DNA of 64,000 bases from Vibrio qingdaonensis (lineage in GTDB: Bacteria > Pseudomonadota > Gammaproteobacteria > Enterobacterales > Vibrionaceae), in NCBI RefSeq assembly GCF_026191675.1, contig NZ_JAKRRY010000021.1:1-64000 (forward strand). Direction: 5' to 3'. A model generated the notes under the pieces. It saw only the letters and a list, made by a program, of their open reading frames with translations. It did not search any database and had not been told where the DNA came from. The translations under genes were made by a program, and so were the position numbers. Below, in pieces: positions 55,188-64,000 of the stretch; the stretch's first letter is position 1; the number at the start of each line of letters is the position of its first letter.

Positions 55188-56468
55188 TTAGTCTGCACTT
55201 GCGACCTGATTATCATTATTGCTGTAAATAAGCAGTGGTTCTGATTCACCGTTTATTACACTTTCATCAATAACAACTTTGCTCACACCTGTAGCAGATG
55301 GCAGCTCATACATCGTCTCTAAAAGGACACCTTCTAAGATTGAACGTAGACCACGAGCACCGGTTTTACGTTCCATTGCTTTTTTCGCAATTGCACGTAA
55401 AGCATCTTCACGGAATTCAAGCTCTGCACCTTCAAGGTCAAACAACGCACCGTACTGTTTCGTTAGGGCATTCTTTGGTTCATTCAATATTTGAATCAAC
55501 GCTTCTTCATCAAGCTCCGTCAATGTCGTTGTAACGGGTAGACGACCAATAAATTCCGGAATAAGACCGTACTTCACCAAATCTTCAGGTTCTACCTGCT
55601 TGAACAACTCACCGGCTGTCTTAGTTTCATCTTTAGAGCGTACTTCAGCGCCAAAGCCAATACCTGCGCCTGTCGCAACACGCTGATCGATAACTTTATC
55701 AAGACCTGCAAACGCACCACCACAAATAAACAGAATCTTCGATGTGTCTACTTGTAGAAATTCTTGTTGAGGGTGCTTACGACCACCTTGTGGTGGAACG
55801 GAAGCGATCGTGCCTTCAACGAGTTTGAGTAGTGCTTGCTGAACACCCTCACCAGATACATCACGGGTGATCGATGGGTTTTCCGCTTTACGCGAGATTT
55901 TATCAATCTCATCGATATAAACGATGCCGCGCTCAGCTTTGGCTACGTCGTAGTCACACTTTTGAAGAAGTTTTTGAATAATATTCTCAACATCCTCACC
56001 CACATAACCCGCTTCGGTCAATGTGGTGGCATCAGCCATCGTAAATGGTACGTCTAGGAAACGAGCAAGCGTTTCAGCAAGTAGCGTTTTACCACTACCC
56101 GTTGGACCGATAAGTAGAATGTTACTCTTACCCAGTTCAACACCATCAGCTGTTGTATCACCATTGCGAAGACGCTTATAGTGATTGTATACCGCAACTG
56201 AAAGCACTTTTTTTGCGTAGTCTTGACCGATTACATAATCATCGAGGTGCGCGCGAATATCTTTTGGCGTTGGCAACGCTTCGGATTCTTTTTTCGGGAG
56301 CACATCTTTAATTTCTTCACGAATGATGTCGTTGCATAAATCAACGCATTCGTCGCAGACGTAAACAGAAGGGCCCGCAATTAGCTTGCGAACTTCGTGC
56401 TGACTTTTGCCACAGAAAGAGCAGTACAGCAGTTTACCACTACCACTCTCTTTGCTTTTATCTGTCAT
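55188..56468 (-). CDS. clpX: ClpX ATPase subunit of ClpXP protease
   Basis: 426 residues. Zinc-binding N-domain ([31 protein letters not shown]), Walker [16 protein letters not shown], Walker [10 protein letters not shown], and an IGF-type loop region ([14 protein letters not shown]) for ClpP docking. Unfolds tagged substrates and feeds them to ClpP. Downstream of clpP and about 120 bp from it; ends with its own terminator. Confidence 0.98.
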   Translation of the reverse strand: MTDKSKESGSGKLLYCSFCGKSQHEVRKLIAGPSVYVCDECVDLCNDIIREEIKDVLPKKESEALPTPKDIRAHLDDYVIGQDYAKKVLSVAVYNHYKRLRNGDTTADGVELGKSNILLIGPTGSGKTLLAETLARFLDVPFTMADATTLTEAGYVGEDVENIIQKLLQKCDYDVAKAERGIVYIDEIDKISRKAENPSITRDVSGEGVQQALLKLVEGTIASVPPQGGRKHPQQEFLQVDTSKILFICGGAFAGLDKVIDQRVATGAGIGFGAEVRSKDETKTAGELFKQVEPEDLVKYGLIPEFIGRLPVTTTLTELDEEALIQILNEPKNALTKQYGALFDLEGAELEFREDALRAIAKKAMERKTGARGLRSILEGVLLETMYELPSATGVSKVVIDESVINGESEPLLIYSNNDNQVASAD

Positions 56469-56591
56469 TCGCTAACCTCTTAGCCTGTACTTTCTATGAT
56501 TTGAGTGTATATCAATTTAGACCAAAATGCGCCCGAGAATTAATCATTCTAGGCGAACAATTTGGTCTATTTACAATCAAACCGTTATGGA

Positions 56592-57215
56592 TCAACCTCG
56601 TTGGGTCAATACCTCATCAATAATGCCGTATTCAGCCGCTTGTGCCGCTGACATGAAATTATCGCGATCCGTATCTTTTTCAATCACTTCTAGTGGCTGA
56701 CCCGAGTGCTCAGCGAGTAACTTGTTCAGCTTCTCTTTAATTGTCAGGATTTCTTGTGCGTGGATCTGAATATCCGACGCTTGCCCTTGGAAACCACCAA
56801 GTGGCTGGTGAATCATGACGCGAGAATTTGGCAGAGCAAAACGCTTACCTGGTGCACCACCCGCCAATAGGAATGCCCCCATTGAACAAGCTTGACCAGT
56901 ACATAACGTACTTACATTCGGTTTAATGAATTGCATCGTGTCGTAAATCGACATACCCGCGGTCACACTGCCACCTGGTGAATTGATGTATAGGAAGATG
57001 TCTTTGTCAGGATTTTCTGATTCTAAGAAAAGCAGTTGGGCAACCACAAGGTTTGCCATGTTGTCTTCCACTTGACCCGTCAAGAAAATGATTCGTTCTT
57101 TTAGTAATCGCGAGAAAATATCATAAGAGCGTTCACCACGGGAAGTTTGCTCAACAACCATAGGTACTAGCGCGTTCATAATTGGCGACATTGCATTTTT
57201 TTCTTGGTAGCTCAT
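56592..57215 (-). CDS. clpP: ClpP protease subunit
   Basis: 207 residues. Serine protease with the catalytic triad visible: Ser in [16 protein letters not shown], His in [14 protein letters not shown], and Asp in [11 protein letters not shown]. Short N-terminal propeptide before ALVPMVVEQ. Order tig, clpP, clpX, lon, hupB, ppiD is the conserved protein quality-control block. Confidence 0.98.
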   Translation of the reverse strand: MSYQEKNAMSPIMNALVPMVVEQTSRGERSYDIFSRLLKERIIFLTGQVEDNMANLVVAQLLFLESENPDKDIFLYINSPGGSVTAGMSIYDTMQFIKPNVSTLCTGQACSMGAFLLAGGAPGKRFALPNSRVMIHQPLGGFQGQASDIQIHAQEILTIKEKLNKLLAEHSGQPLEVIEKDTDRDNFMSAAQAAEYGIIDEVLTQRG

Positions 57216-57317
57216 ATTCTTATGTCCCTAAAATAAATGGCCCGGATGATAAACATCATACGGACCATTGTTAGCAGAGAAGTCGACTCTAAGTCAACCT
57301 TCTATACAAGATATTGC

Positions 57318-58622
57318 TTATTGAGCTGGTTGCTGATTCATTAGCTCGTTGAAGCTAACTTCTTTATCAGAAACTTGTGCTTTAGCAAGAATCGCATCAA
57401 TCGCTTGCTCTTCTAGTGCAACGTTGCGCATGTTGTTCATCATTTGCTCGTTTTGCTCGTAGTAAGCGATAACTTCTGTTGGATCTTCGTATGCTGTTGC
57501 CATTTCAGCGATAAGTGCTTTCACTTTCTCGTCGCTTGCTTCTAGCTTCTCAGACTTGATTACTTCACCAAGAAGAAGACCAACCACTACGCGGCGCTTA
57601 GCTTGCTCTTCGAACAATTCACGTGGAAGTTGCTCAGCTGCTTCAGGGTTGCCACCGAAACGCTGTGCCGCTTGCTGACGTAGACCAACAATTTCTTGGT
57701 CGATAAGTGCAGAAGGAACGTCCATTTCGTTCTCTTTTACTAGACCATCAAGTGCTTGCTCTTTGATACGGTTTTTGATCGCTTGCTTAAGCTCACGTTC
57801 CATGTTTTTGCGAACTTCAGCTTTAAGTGCTTCAACACCACCTTCCGCTACACCGAACTTAGATACGAACTCGTCAGTTAGCTCAGGAAGCTCACGCGCT
57901 TCAACTTTGCTTACTTTAATTGCGAATTTCGCCGCTTTACCTTTTAGGTTTTCAGCGTGGTAATCTTCTGGGAAGTTTACGTCGATTTCAAATTCCATGC
58001 CGGCAGTCTTGCCTTTAACACCGTCTTCAAAACCAGGGATCATGCGACCAGCGCCCATCTCTAGTGGGAAGTTCTCAGCTTTACCGCCTTCGAATTCTTC
58101 GCCATCGATAGAACCAACGAAATCGATAGTTACGCGCTTACCGTCTTCTGCAGCTTCTTCAACTTCAGCCCACGTAGCTTGTTGCTTACGTAGCGTGTCG
58201 ATCATTTCTTCAACGTCAGAGTCGTTAACTTCAGTTGCTGGCTTTTCAACAACGATGTTTTCTAGGCCCGCTAGTTCAACTTCTGGGTAAACTTCAAACG
58301 TTGCAGCAAAAACAAGGTCTTGACCCGCTTCGTTTGAAACAGGAGCGAACGTAGGTGCGCCTGCTGGGTTGATTTTTTCAGAAACGATTGCTTCGATAAA
58401 GTGGCGTTGCATTACTTCGCCCATTACGTCTTGACGTACTGCTTGACCGTACATTTGCGCAACCATTTTCATCGGCACTTTGCCTTTACGGAAGCCATCA
58501 AAACGACGGTTTTTCGCGATGTTGCGTAGTTCAGCTGTCACTGCATCTTCGATGTTTGCAGCAGGAACAGTAATGTTTAGACGGCGCTCTAGGCCCTCTA
58601 GAGTTTCAACAGTAACTTGCAT
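57318..58622 (-). CDS. tig: Trigger factor
   Basis: 434 residues. Ribosome-bound chaperone and prolyl isomerase. The N-terminal ribosome-binding signature is [11 protein letters not shown], the FKBP domain spans about residues 150-245 ([17 protein letters not shown]...[14 protein letters not shown]), and the C-terminal substrate-cradling helices follow. First gene of the quality-control block. Confidence 0.97.
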   Translation of the reverse strand: MQVTVETLEGLERRLNITVPAANIEDAVTAELRNIAKNRRFDGFRKGKVPMKMVAQMYGQAVRQDVMGEVMQRHFIEAIVSEKINPAGAPTFAPVSNEAGQDLVFAATFEVYPEVELAGLENIVVEKPATEVNDSDVEEMIDTLRKQQATWAEVEEAAEDGKRVTIDFVGSIDGEEFEGGKAENFPLEMGAGRMIPGFEDGVKGKTAGMEFEIDVNFPEDYHAENLKGKAAKFAIKVSKVEARELPELTDEFVSKFGVAEGGVEALKAEVRKNMERELKQAIKNRIKEQALDGLVKENEMDVPSALIDQEIVGLRQQAAQRFGGNPEAAEQLPRELFEEQAKRRVVVGLLLGEVIKSEKLEASDEKVKALIAEMATAYEDPTEVIAYYEQNEQMMNNMRNVALEEQAIDAILAKAQVSDKEVSFNELMNQQPAQ

Positions 58623-59159
58623 TCTATAAACCTCAGTTTGGCTCAGCGTTAGCCGAGCATATGAGCATCCATATCAAGTAAACGATATGACTATCAACTT
58701 AAACGATACTTCAGCTTCATCCTTGTTAGTGCACTAATGCACCTTCTAAATGGGTATCGATAATCATCAAACATGTTTCATGACTACCGGACTAATAAGT
58801 GACGTCTTCTTTTATGAAGGGTTACTTCGAAGGCATCTCCAATTAGTCTCAGGACAAAATTTCAGACGCGACATTCTAGCGATCTCAATCTATGGTGTCG
58901 AGTCGAACTCCAATCAATCGGTGGTTTTGTCACTAATTACTCAACGAAACGAACAAACCAAAGAGTTTCCTCTCGGTTCCAACCAGAAATGGGGACAATA
59001 TTGCCATTTTCAAGAAAATAAACGTTTTTTTTTGTTAAACCTTTAAAAACGCGAACTAAGTCCCCTTTCCTAGCTTGCCACCTCTCAGTTCATATAACTT
59101 TTTCGCCACATATTCATCAAATTCGTTAACCTATGCACAAGCGATATGACGGAGGTACT
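58623..59159. other. Intergenic region between tig and dctB
   Basis: 537 bp between divergent genes. It must hold the promoters of tig and dctB. A short plus-strand open frame (58750-59046) has no codon pattern, Shine-Dalgarno or similarity that I can support. No tRNA or clear terminator is visible. A long T run lies at about 59026-59034. Confidence 0.5.
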
Positions 59160-60953
59160 ATGCGATTAAAACAGATATTATTCGGCCTAACCGTCCTGTT
59201 TATTGTCCTTTCTACCCTAGGAGGAAAATGGTACTGGCAACACAACTTTGCGTTACTTAAAGAGCAACATGAAAGTTGGCTCAACCGATTTGTTGAAAAT
59301 ATCGACAGCAAACTCGATAAATATCGTCATATCCCGCAACTGTTATCGCAAGACAAAGAGTTAGTCGATGCCCTACTCACCCCAAACAACAGTGCTCAGC
59401 TTGAAATCACTAACCGTTATTTATCGCAAGCCAATCATGTTGTCCAAGCATCTGACACCTATCTCATCGACAAGTTCGGTAATACCATTGCGTCGAGTAA
59501 CTGGCGCCTCAAGCACTCTTTTATTGGTAAAAATTTCGCTTTCAGACCTTACTTTCAACAAGCTATAAGGGGTAAACAGAGCACTTACTTTGCCTTGGGC
59601 TCAACTTCTGGACAACGTGGTTACTATTATTCTTATCCCGTGACCTACGCCGCCGAACATATTGGCGTTGTGGTGGTTAAGATGGATCTCTCCACGATTG
59701 AGCGAAATTGGCAAAGTGATACCAGTATCTATGTCGCGACCGATAATAATCATGTGGTTTTCATGTCAAGCCAAACGGAATGGCTGTTCCACAGCTTAGC
59801 TCCGTTGTCTGCCGGTACGTTGAATAACATCAAACGCTCAAGACAGTATCTCTCTACGTCTATTCCCGATCTCGGTTTTAAGGGGTTGTTGACGGCAGAC
59901 TCGAGCATTATTACCAAACCAAACAATACTCTGTTTACTCAGAGTTACTTAATGAGCCAACGAGATTCCGGCGTACCCAATCTCACCTTGAGGGTACTCA
60001 CGCCACTTTCTACGCTTTACATCGATATATTCGCGTTTGTATTTATCCTGTTTCTGTTATTTATCACCGCTTATTTGATTATGGTAGTGATTGCTACACG
60101 CCAATCTAAACATCGACAAATCGCGCGCCTTCAAGCAGAAGCAAAGCAAAAGCTGGAATTTCTAGTGATGGAAAGAACCTCGGAATTACATGTCGAAATA
60201 GATGAACGAGTCAAAACTGAAAAAGCGCTCCGGAAAACACAAGACGAACTGATACAAGCTGCAAAGCTGGCGGTACTTGGACAAATGTCGGCGAGCATTA
60301 GTCATGAGTTGAATAACCCGCTCGCAGCCATTCGAAGCTTCGCTGAAAATGGTCAGCGGTTTATACAAAAACAAAAAATTGACCGCGCGGAAGATAACCT
60401 AGCCCGAATTGTTGCGTTAACGGAGCGTATGGCAAAGATAAGCCAACAACTTAAATCCTTTGCCAAGCGTAGTGACGCCGATGAACTGTGTGAAGTCAGC
60501 CTAACACCCATTATTTTTTCCACGCTTGAGCTAATTCAACCACAATTAAAAACGAGCCAAGTTGTCCTTAATTACACCGCCACAGAAGATGAAATTCTGG
60601 TGTGGGTCAATCCGATTCAAGTTGAGCAAGTGCTGATCAATTTAATTACCAATGCCATTCAAGCAATGGCATTGCATGAGGTAAAGCAGCTCGAAATTTC
60701 TATTCAAACACATACCCTGAGCGTCGATATCCATATCGATGATTCAGGACCCGGATTAGACGATCATGCCCTTAGTGAACTATTTGAGCCCTTCTATACA
60801 ACGAAGGATAACGGACTAGGGCTGGGGCTTTCGATCTCCCAACAGATTATCCACAACCTCAATGGGAAAATATCCGTGACCCGCTCTCCTCTTGGTGGTG
60901 CGCGTTTTACCGTTTCCCTTCCCACCCGTCATGCCACGATAATTAAGGAATAA
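59160..60953 (+). CDS. dctB: DctB-type sensor histidine kinase
   Basis: 597 residues from ATG 59160 with GGAGG five bases upstream. N-terminal helix (ILFGLTVLFIVLSTLGGKWYW), then a large periplasmic double-PAS sensor (about 35-290) containing the DctB-family segment FAFRPYFQQAIRGKQSTYFALGSTSGQRGYYYSYPV, a second membrane helix near 300-320, a coiled coil, and the kinase core: phospho-His in MSASISHELNNPLAAIRSFAENG, N-box LINLITNAIQAM and G-boxes DDSGPGL and NGLGLGLSIS. Detects C4-dicarboxylates outside the cell and phosphorylates DctD. Confidence 0.92.
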   Translation: MRLKQILFGLTVLFIVLSTLGGKWYWQHNFALLKEQHESWLNRFVENIDSKLDKYRHIPQLLSQDKELVDALLTPNNSAQLEITNRYLSQANHVVQASDTYLIDKFGNTIASSNWRLKHSFIGKNFAFRPYFQQAIRGKQSTYFALGSTSGQRGYYYSYPVTYAAEHIGVVVVKMDLSTIERNWQSDTSIYVATDNNHVVFMSSQTEWLFHSLAPLSAGTLNNIKRSRQYLSTSIPDLGFKGLLTADSSIITKPNNTLFTQSYLMSQRDSGVPNLTLRVLTPLSTLYIDIFAFVFILFLLFITAYLIMVVIATRQSKHRQIARLQAEAKQKLEFLVMERTSELHVEIDERVKTEKALRKTQDELIQAAKLAVLGQMSASISHELNNPLAAIRSFAENGQRFIQKQKIDRAEDNLARIVALTERMAKISQQLKSFAKRSDADELCEVSLTPIIFSTLELIQPQLKTSQVVLNYTATEDEILVWVNPIQVEQVLINLITNAIQAMALHEVKQLEISIQTHTLSVDIHIDDSGPGLDDHALSELFEPFYTTKDNGLGLGLSISQQIIHNLNGKISVTRSPLGGARFTVSLPTRHATIIKE

Positions 60954-60956
60954 TCT

Positions 60957-62297
60957 ATGAGCCATGTGTTTTTTATCGACGATGAAACCGATATCCGCAT
61001 CGCTTTGCAGCAAAGCTTTGAATTGGCTGATATCAATGCGCAGTGTTTTTCTTCAGTTGAAGATGCGCTGCTAGCACTTCAAGATCAGCCCCCTCCGCTG
61101 GCAATTATTTCCGATATTCGTCTGCCCGGCTTATCCGGCATGGATTTGCTCAGAACCATAACTCACCAACATCATGCTATTCCGGTTATTTTAATCACAG
61201 GCCACGGCGATATCTCCATGGCGGTGCAGGCAATCCAAGAGGGTGCCTATGACTTTATTGAAAAGCCATTCTCTGCCGATAGGCTTATTGAAACTACGTT
61301 GCGTGCCATTGAGAAACAGCAGTTGACTCTAGAAAATGAACGCTTAAAGCAGTCACTAAAAGTCAGTCAAACCCTAGGGCCAAGAATTATTGGTGACACG
61401 AATATTATTCAAGAATTAAGGCACACCATTACTGCCGTGGCCGACACCAGCGCAGACATTTTGTTGTTTGGCGAAACCGGAACGGGTAAAGAACTGGTCG
61501 CTCGCTCTTTACATGAACAAAGCGCACGACGCGATGCAAATTTTGTCGCCGTCAACTGTGGCGCGGTACCTGAAAACCTAATAGAAAGTGAACTATACGG
61601 CCATGAAAAAGGCGCATTCACAGGTGCTGATTCTGCACGCATTGGGAAGTTCGAACACGCTCAAGGAGGCACGCTGTTTCTTGATGAGATTGAGTCAATG
61701 CCAATACAAGCACAAATCCGTCTTCTCAGAGTATTACAGGAGAGAGTGATAGAACGTGTCGGCTCCAACAATTTAGTGCCGCTAGACATCCGAGTCATCG
61801 CCGCCACTAAGGTGGACCTCAAAAAAGCCGCTGCTCAAGGTACCTTTCGTGAAGACCTCTACTACCGGCTGAATGTCGTCACGCTACAACTCCCACCATT
61901 GAGGCAGCGTAAGGAAGACATACCTGCGCTATTTCATCACTTCTTGTTGGTTGCCGCCGCTCGCTATGGCAAAGCTTCCAACGCTCTGCCTGCCACCGAT
62001 CTACAAGCATTGATGAGTCAAGACTGGCCAGGAAATGTGAGAGAACTGCGCAACTGTGCGGAACGGTTTGTACTGTTAGGAAAGTTAAGTAACTTGGCTG
62101 AGCCTAATCAAGAGCCTACCGATTCGCCACTCACCACCCAAGTCGCCGATTTTGAAAAAGCGCTGATTGAACAGGCGCTAGCAAGCTGTGATGGCAAAAT
62201 AAACGACACCATGAACGTACTGCAGACCGCTCGAAAAACGCTTTACGACAAAATGCAAAAATATGGGCTAGATAAAAACGACTACAAAAATGAATAG
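60957..62297 (+). CDS. dctD: DctD-type sigma-54-dependent response regulator
   Basis: 446 residues. Receiver domain (1-120) with acidic pocket IDDETDI, phospho-Asp in [15 protein letters not shown] and Lys in [13 protein letters not shown]+ sigma-54-interaction domain has [15 protein letters not shown] (Walker A) and the contact loop [14 protein letters not shown], then a short C-terminal Fis-type helix-turn-helix ([36 protein letters not shown]). Starts 3 bp past dctB. Probably activates the neighbouring TRAP operon. Confidence 0.93.
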   Translation: MSHVFFIDDETDIRIALQQSFELADINAQCFSSVEDALLALQDQPPPLAIISDIRLPGLSGMDLLRTITHQHHAIPVILITGHGDISMAVQAIQEGAYDFIEKPFSADRLIETTLRAIEKQQLTLENERLKQSLKVSQTLGPRIIGDTNIIQELRHTITAVADTSADILLFGETGTGKELVARSLHEQSARRDANFVAVNCGAVPENLIESELYGHEKGAFTGADSARIGKFEHAQGGTLFLDEIESMPIQAQIRLLRVLQERVIERVGSNNLVPLDIRVIAATKVDLKKAAAQGTFREDLYYRLNVVTLQLPPLRQRKEDIPALFHHFLLVAAARYGKASNALPATDLQALMSQDWPGNVRELRNCAERFVLLGKLSNLAEPNQEPTDSPLTTQVADFEKALIEQALASCDGKINDTMNVLQTARKTLYDKMQKYGLDKNDYKNE

Positions 62298-62439
62298 GCG
62301 GACGTGCACATCAATAGCTACCTTTCTCTCCCTTTATTGCTAAGCAACATAATAGTGACGAAAATAAGCTCGAAATCTATTTATCGACTTCTATACTGAA
62401 AATAACAGCAACAATTTATTAACAAAAGAGAGGTCGCGC

Positions 62440-62622
62440 ATGGGTGAAAAAACCACGGTTCCCGCCATTACCGAGACCATTGAAATTGATGGCGTCTATT
62501 ATGTCGAGCAACGAGAATACACTGACCGACGAACTCAGCGTAACCAACGCGTATTTTATGAGCGTCGTTCGCAACCCGATCCACGCACCGCGCATATCAA
62601 ACACATTGACGAGGAAGTGTAA
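62440..62622 (+). CDS. Small charged protein of unknown function
   Basis: 60 residues. A GAGAGG lies eight bases upstream of the ATG. The product is highly charged (VEQREYTDRRTQRNQRVFYERRSQPDPRT) with no membrane segment. No family recognised. It is followed by the hairpin CGAGGAAG/CCTTCCTCG at the stop. Plausible but unproven. Confidence 0.5.
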   Translation: MGEKTTVPAITETIEIDGVYYVEQREYTDRRTQRNQRVFYERRSQPDPRTAHIKHIDEEV

Positions 62623-62745
62623 CCTTCCTCGCCATCTGTTATGTACAGCCAAGCACTGAACAGCGGTGTGTTGACCTATTTTACGCAGTCTAGTTGTACT
62701 GGTAGTCATCTTGTTTCTGCTTGAGTTCACGCTCAAGTGTGACGC

Positions 62746-64000
62746 CTATTTAGTAATAATTTCAGGGCCCATGAGTAACGTTGGTAACCACGTTGACACC
62801 CAAGGGACATACGTCACGATAATTAAGAATAAGAACATCACGCCAACCCAAGGCAACGCCGCTTTGACCACGCCCATCATCGACATCTTTGCCACACCAG
62901 CCGTGACAAATAGGTTTAATCCCACTGGCGGAGTAATCATGCCTATTTCCATATTCACCACCATCATGATCCCTAGGTGAATTGGGTCAATACCAAGCGC
63001 TATTGCAATTGGGAAAACCAATGGCGCGACAATAATCAGAAGCCCGGAAGGCTCCATGAACTGCCCACCAAGCAATAACAGAATGTTGACCACAATAAGG
63101 AAGGTAATCGGTCCCAGCCCTGCTGACAGCATCGATTCAGTGATCATCTGCGGGATGCGTTCTTCTGTTAACACATGCTTCAATATCAACGCATTGGCGA
63201 TAATGAACAACAGCATGATTGTCAGCTTCCCTGCTTCATAAAGCGTGTGTTTGGTATCTTTATGTACAAAGGTCTGCACAATTTTCACGATAACTGGTTG
63301 GCGATTTTCTTTATCAGCAAACGGGCCCATATCTTTATAAATAAAGTTGGCAATCAGAAATGAATACACAGCGGCAACAGCAGCAGCTTCGGTTGGTGTG
63401 AAGATACCGCCATAAATACCACCTAAGATGATCACCACCAATAACAAGCCCCAGCTTGCATCTTTGGCAGCATCAAAGGCTTCTTTCCAGCCGACAAAAG
63501 GTTGCTTAGGTAATCCTTTTACTCTTGCAGCAATGTAAATGGCAATCATCAACATTAACCCTGCAAGCAGTCCCGGAATCACCCCACCCAAAAACATTCG
63601 TCCTACGGATACATCCGTCGCCGCAGCATAAACTACCATCACGATCGAAGGTGGAATCAGTATTCCTAGTGTCCCTGCATTACAAATAACGCCAGCAGCA
63701 AACTCTTTGGTGTAACCATTTTTAATCATCCCTGCAATAACGATACTACCAATAGCAACTACGGTAGCCGGGGACGACCCAGATAGCGCGGCAAACATCA
63801 TGCACGCAACAACCGACGCCATGGCCAAACCACCACGAAATGACCCGACCATTGCAATAGCGAAACGAATAATACGCTTCGCCACGCCACCAGTAGACAT
63901 AAAGCTGGATGCTAAGATAAAGAACGGGATCGCTAGCAGCGTATAGTGACCAGCAAAGGCATTAAATAACGTTTGAGCCACCGAGGCTAAAGACGCATCG
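62746..64000 (-). CDS. dctM: TRAP transporter large permease (DctM-type), 5' end cut by the window
   Basis: At least 418 residues visible; the frame stays open to the edge. Inner-membrane permease of the TRAP system, which imports C4-dicarboxylates or other organic acids using a sodium gradient and a periplasmic binding protein. Family blocks: AIPFFILASSFMSTGG, ALSGSSPATVVAIGSIVIAGM, CNAGTLGILIPPSIVMVVYA, FTPTEAAAVAAVYSFLIA and EIGMITPPVGLNLFV. The small permease and binding protein genes should lie beyond the right edge. It is convergent with the dctBD pair, which supports a C4-dicarboxylate system. Confidence 0.93.
   Translation of the reverse strand, partial: DASLASVAQTLFNAFAGHYTLLAIPFFILASSFMSTGGVAKRIIRFAIAMVGSFRGGLAMASVVACMMFAALSGSSPATVVAIGSIVIAGMIKNGYTKEFAAGVICNAGTLGILIPPSIVMVVYAAATDVSVGRMFLGGVIPGLLAGLMLMIAIYIAARVKGLPKQPFVGWKEAFDAAKDASWGLLLVVIILGGIYGGIFTPTEAAAVAAVYSFLIANFIYKDMGPFADKENRQPVIVKIVQTFVHKDTKHTLYEAGKLTIMLLFIIANALILKHVLTEERIPQMITESMLSAGLGPITFLIVVNILLLLGGQFMEPSGLLIIVAPLVFPIAIALGIDPIHLGIMMVVNMEIGMITPPVGLNLFVTAGVAKMSMMGVVKAALPWVGVMFLFLIIVTYVPWVSTWLPTLLMGPEIITK

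Noticed and set aside
58750-59046. 98-codon plus-strand frame between tig and dctB
   Set aside because: No ribosome site, unusual composition and no recognisable motif; it lies in the promoter region of two divergent genes.

Overview
The window is a chromosomal segment of a Vibrio-like gammaproteobacterium. The basis is conserved order (ffs, ybaZ, ybaY, tesB; comEA-like, ppiD, hupB, lon, clpX, clpP, tig; menFDHBCE; alaA, yfbR), tandem tRNA-Tyr genes, and protein sequences close to known E. coli and Vibrio families. All calls come from reading the sequence; no database search was run.

Positions 1 to about 10500 are an accessory region. Its right boundary is a Tn7-like transposon end about 7 bp past the 3' end of the 4.5S RNA gene (ffs). 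It has two TnsB-site-like repeats, a 24-bp palindrome abutting tnsA, then tnsA-tnsB-tnsC on the minus strand. TnsA/B/C resemble the clade whose members often carry type I-F3 CRISPR-Cas. No tniQ, cas gene or CRISPR array is visible here, and the other transposon end is not in the window. TnsC loses its family C-terminus at a perfect 20-bp palindrome. The cargo is decayed: a chaperone-usher-type adhesin gene whose start is out of frame, a GIY-YIG gene with one in-frame TGA, a frameshifted IS3-type orfA, and two IS6-family fragments. The IS6 ends bracket two intact genes: a lipoprotein with near-identical Ig-like repeats and an HExxHxxGxxH motif, and an OmpA-family protein. A third IS6-derived piece forms an open reading frame fused to an unknown sequence and runs off the left edge.

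Positions 10500 to 24300 are mostly core genes: ffs, an alkyltransferase-like protein, ybaY, tesB, an aldehyde dehydrogenase/iron alcohol dehydrogenase pair, the divergent decR/PLP-lyase pair (probable cysteine detoxification), a soluble chemoreceptor, a DUF1244 protein, and an RND efflux adaptor/permease operon. Positions 24600 to 25175 hold three tRNA-Tyr genes in near-identical tandem units. Positions 25300 to 37500 are mixed: several small outer-membrane barrels and lipoproteins, a small HTH regulator, an Omp85-type barrel, a Tim44-domain protein, a TetR-type regulator beside an LplT-PlsC fusion, a YeiH-type permease and an SgrR-like regulator.

Positions 37594 to 44967 are the full menaquinone operon menFDHBCE. 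Next come alaA, yfbR, a dGTPase homolog, a DTW-domain gene divergent from a rhombosortase-like protease with overlapping start codons, and the protein quality-control block (comEA-like, ppiD, hupB, lon, clpX, clpP, tig). Lon carries a 7-residue tandem duplication and has a good heat-shock-type promoter. The window ends with a DctB/DctD two-component system and a divergent TRAP transporter large permease cut by the right edge, together a C4-dicarboxylate-type uptake module.
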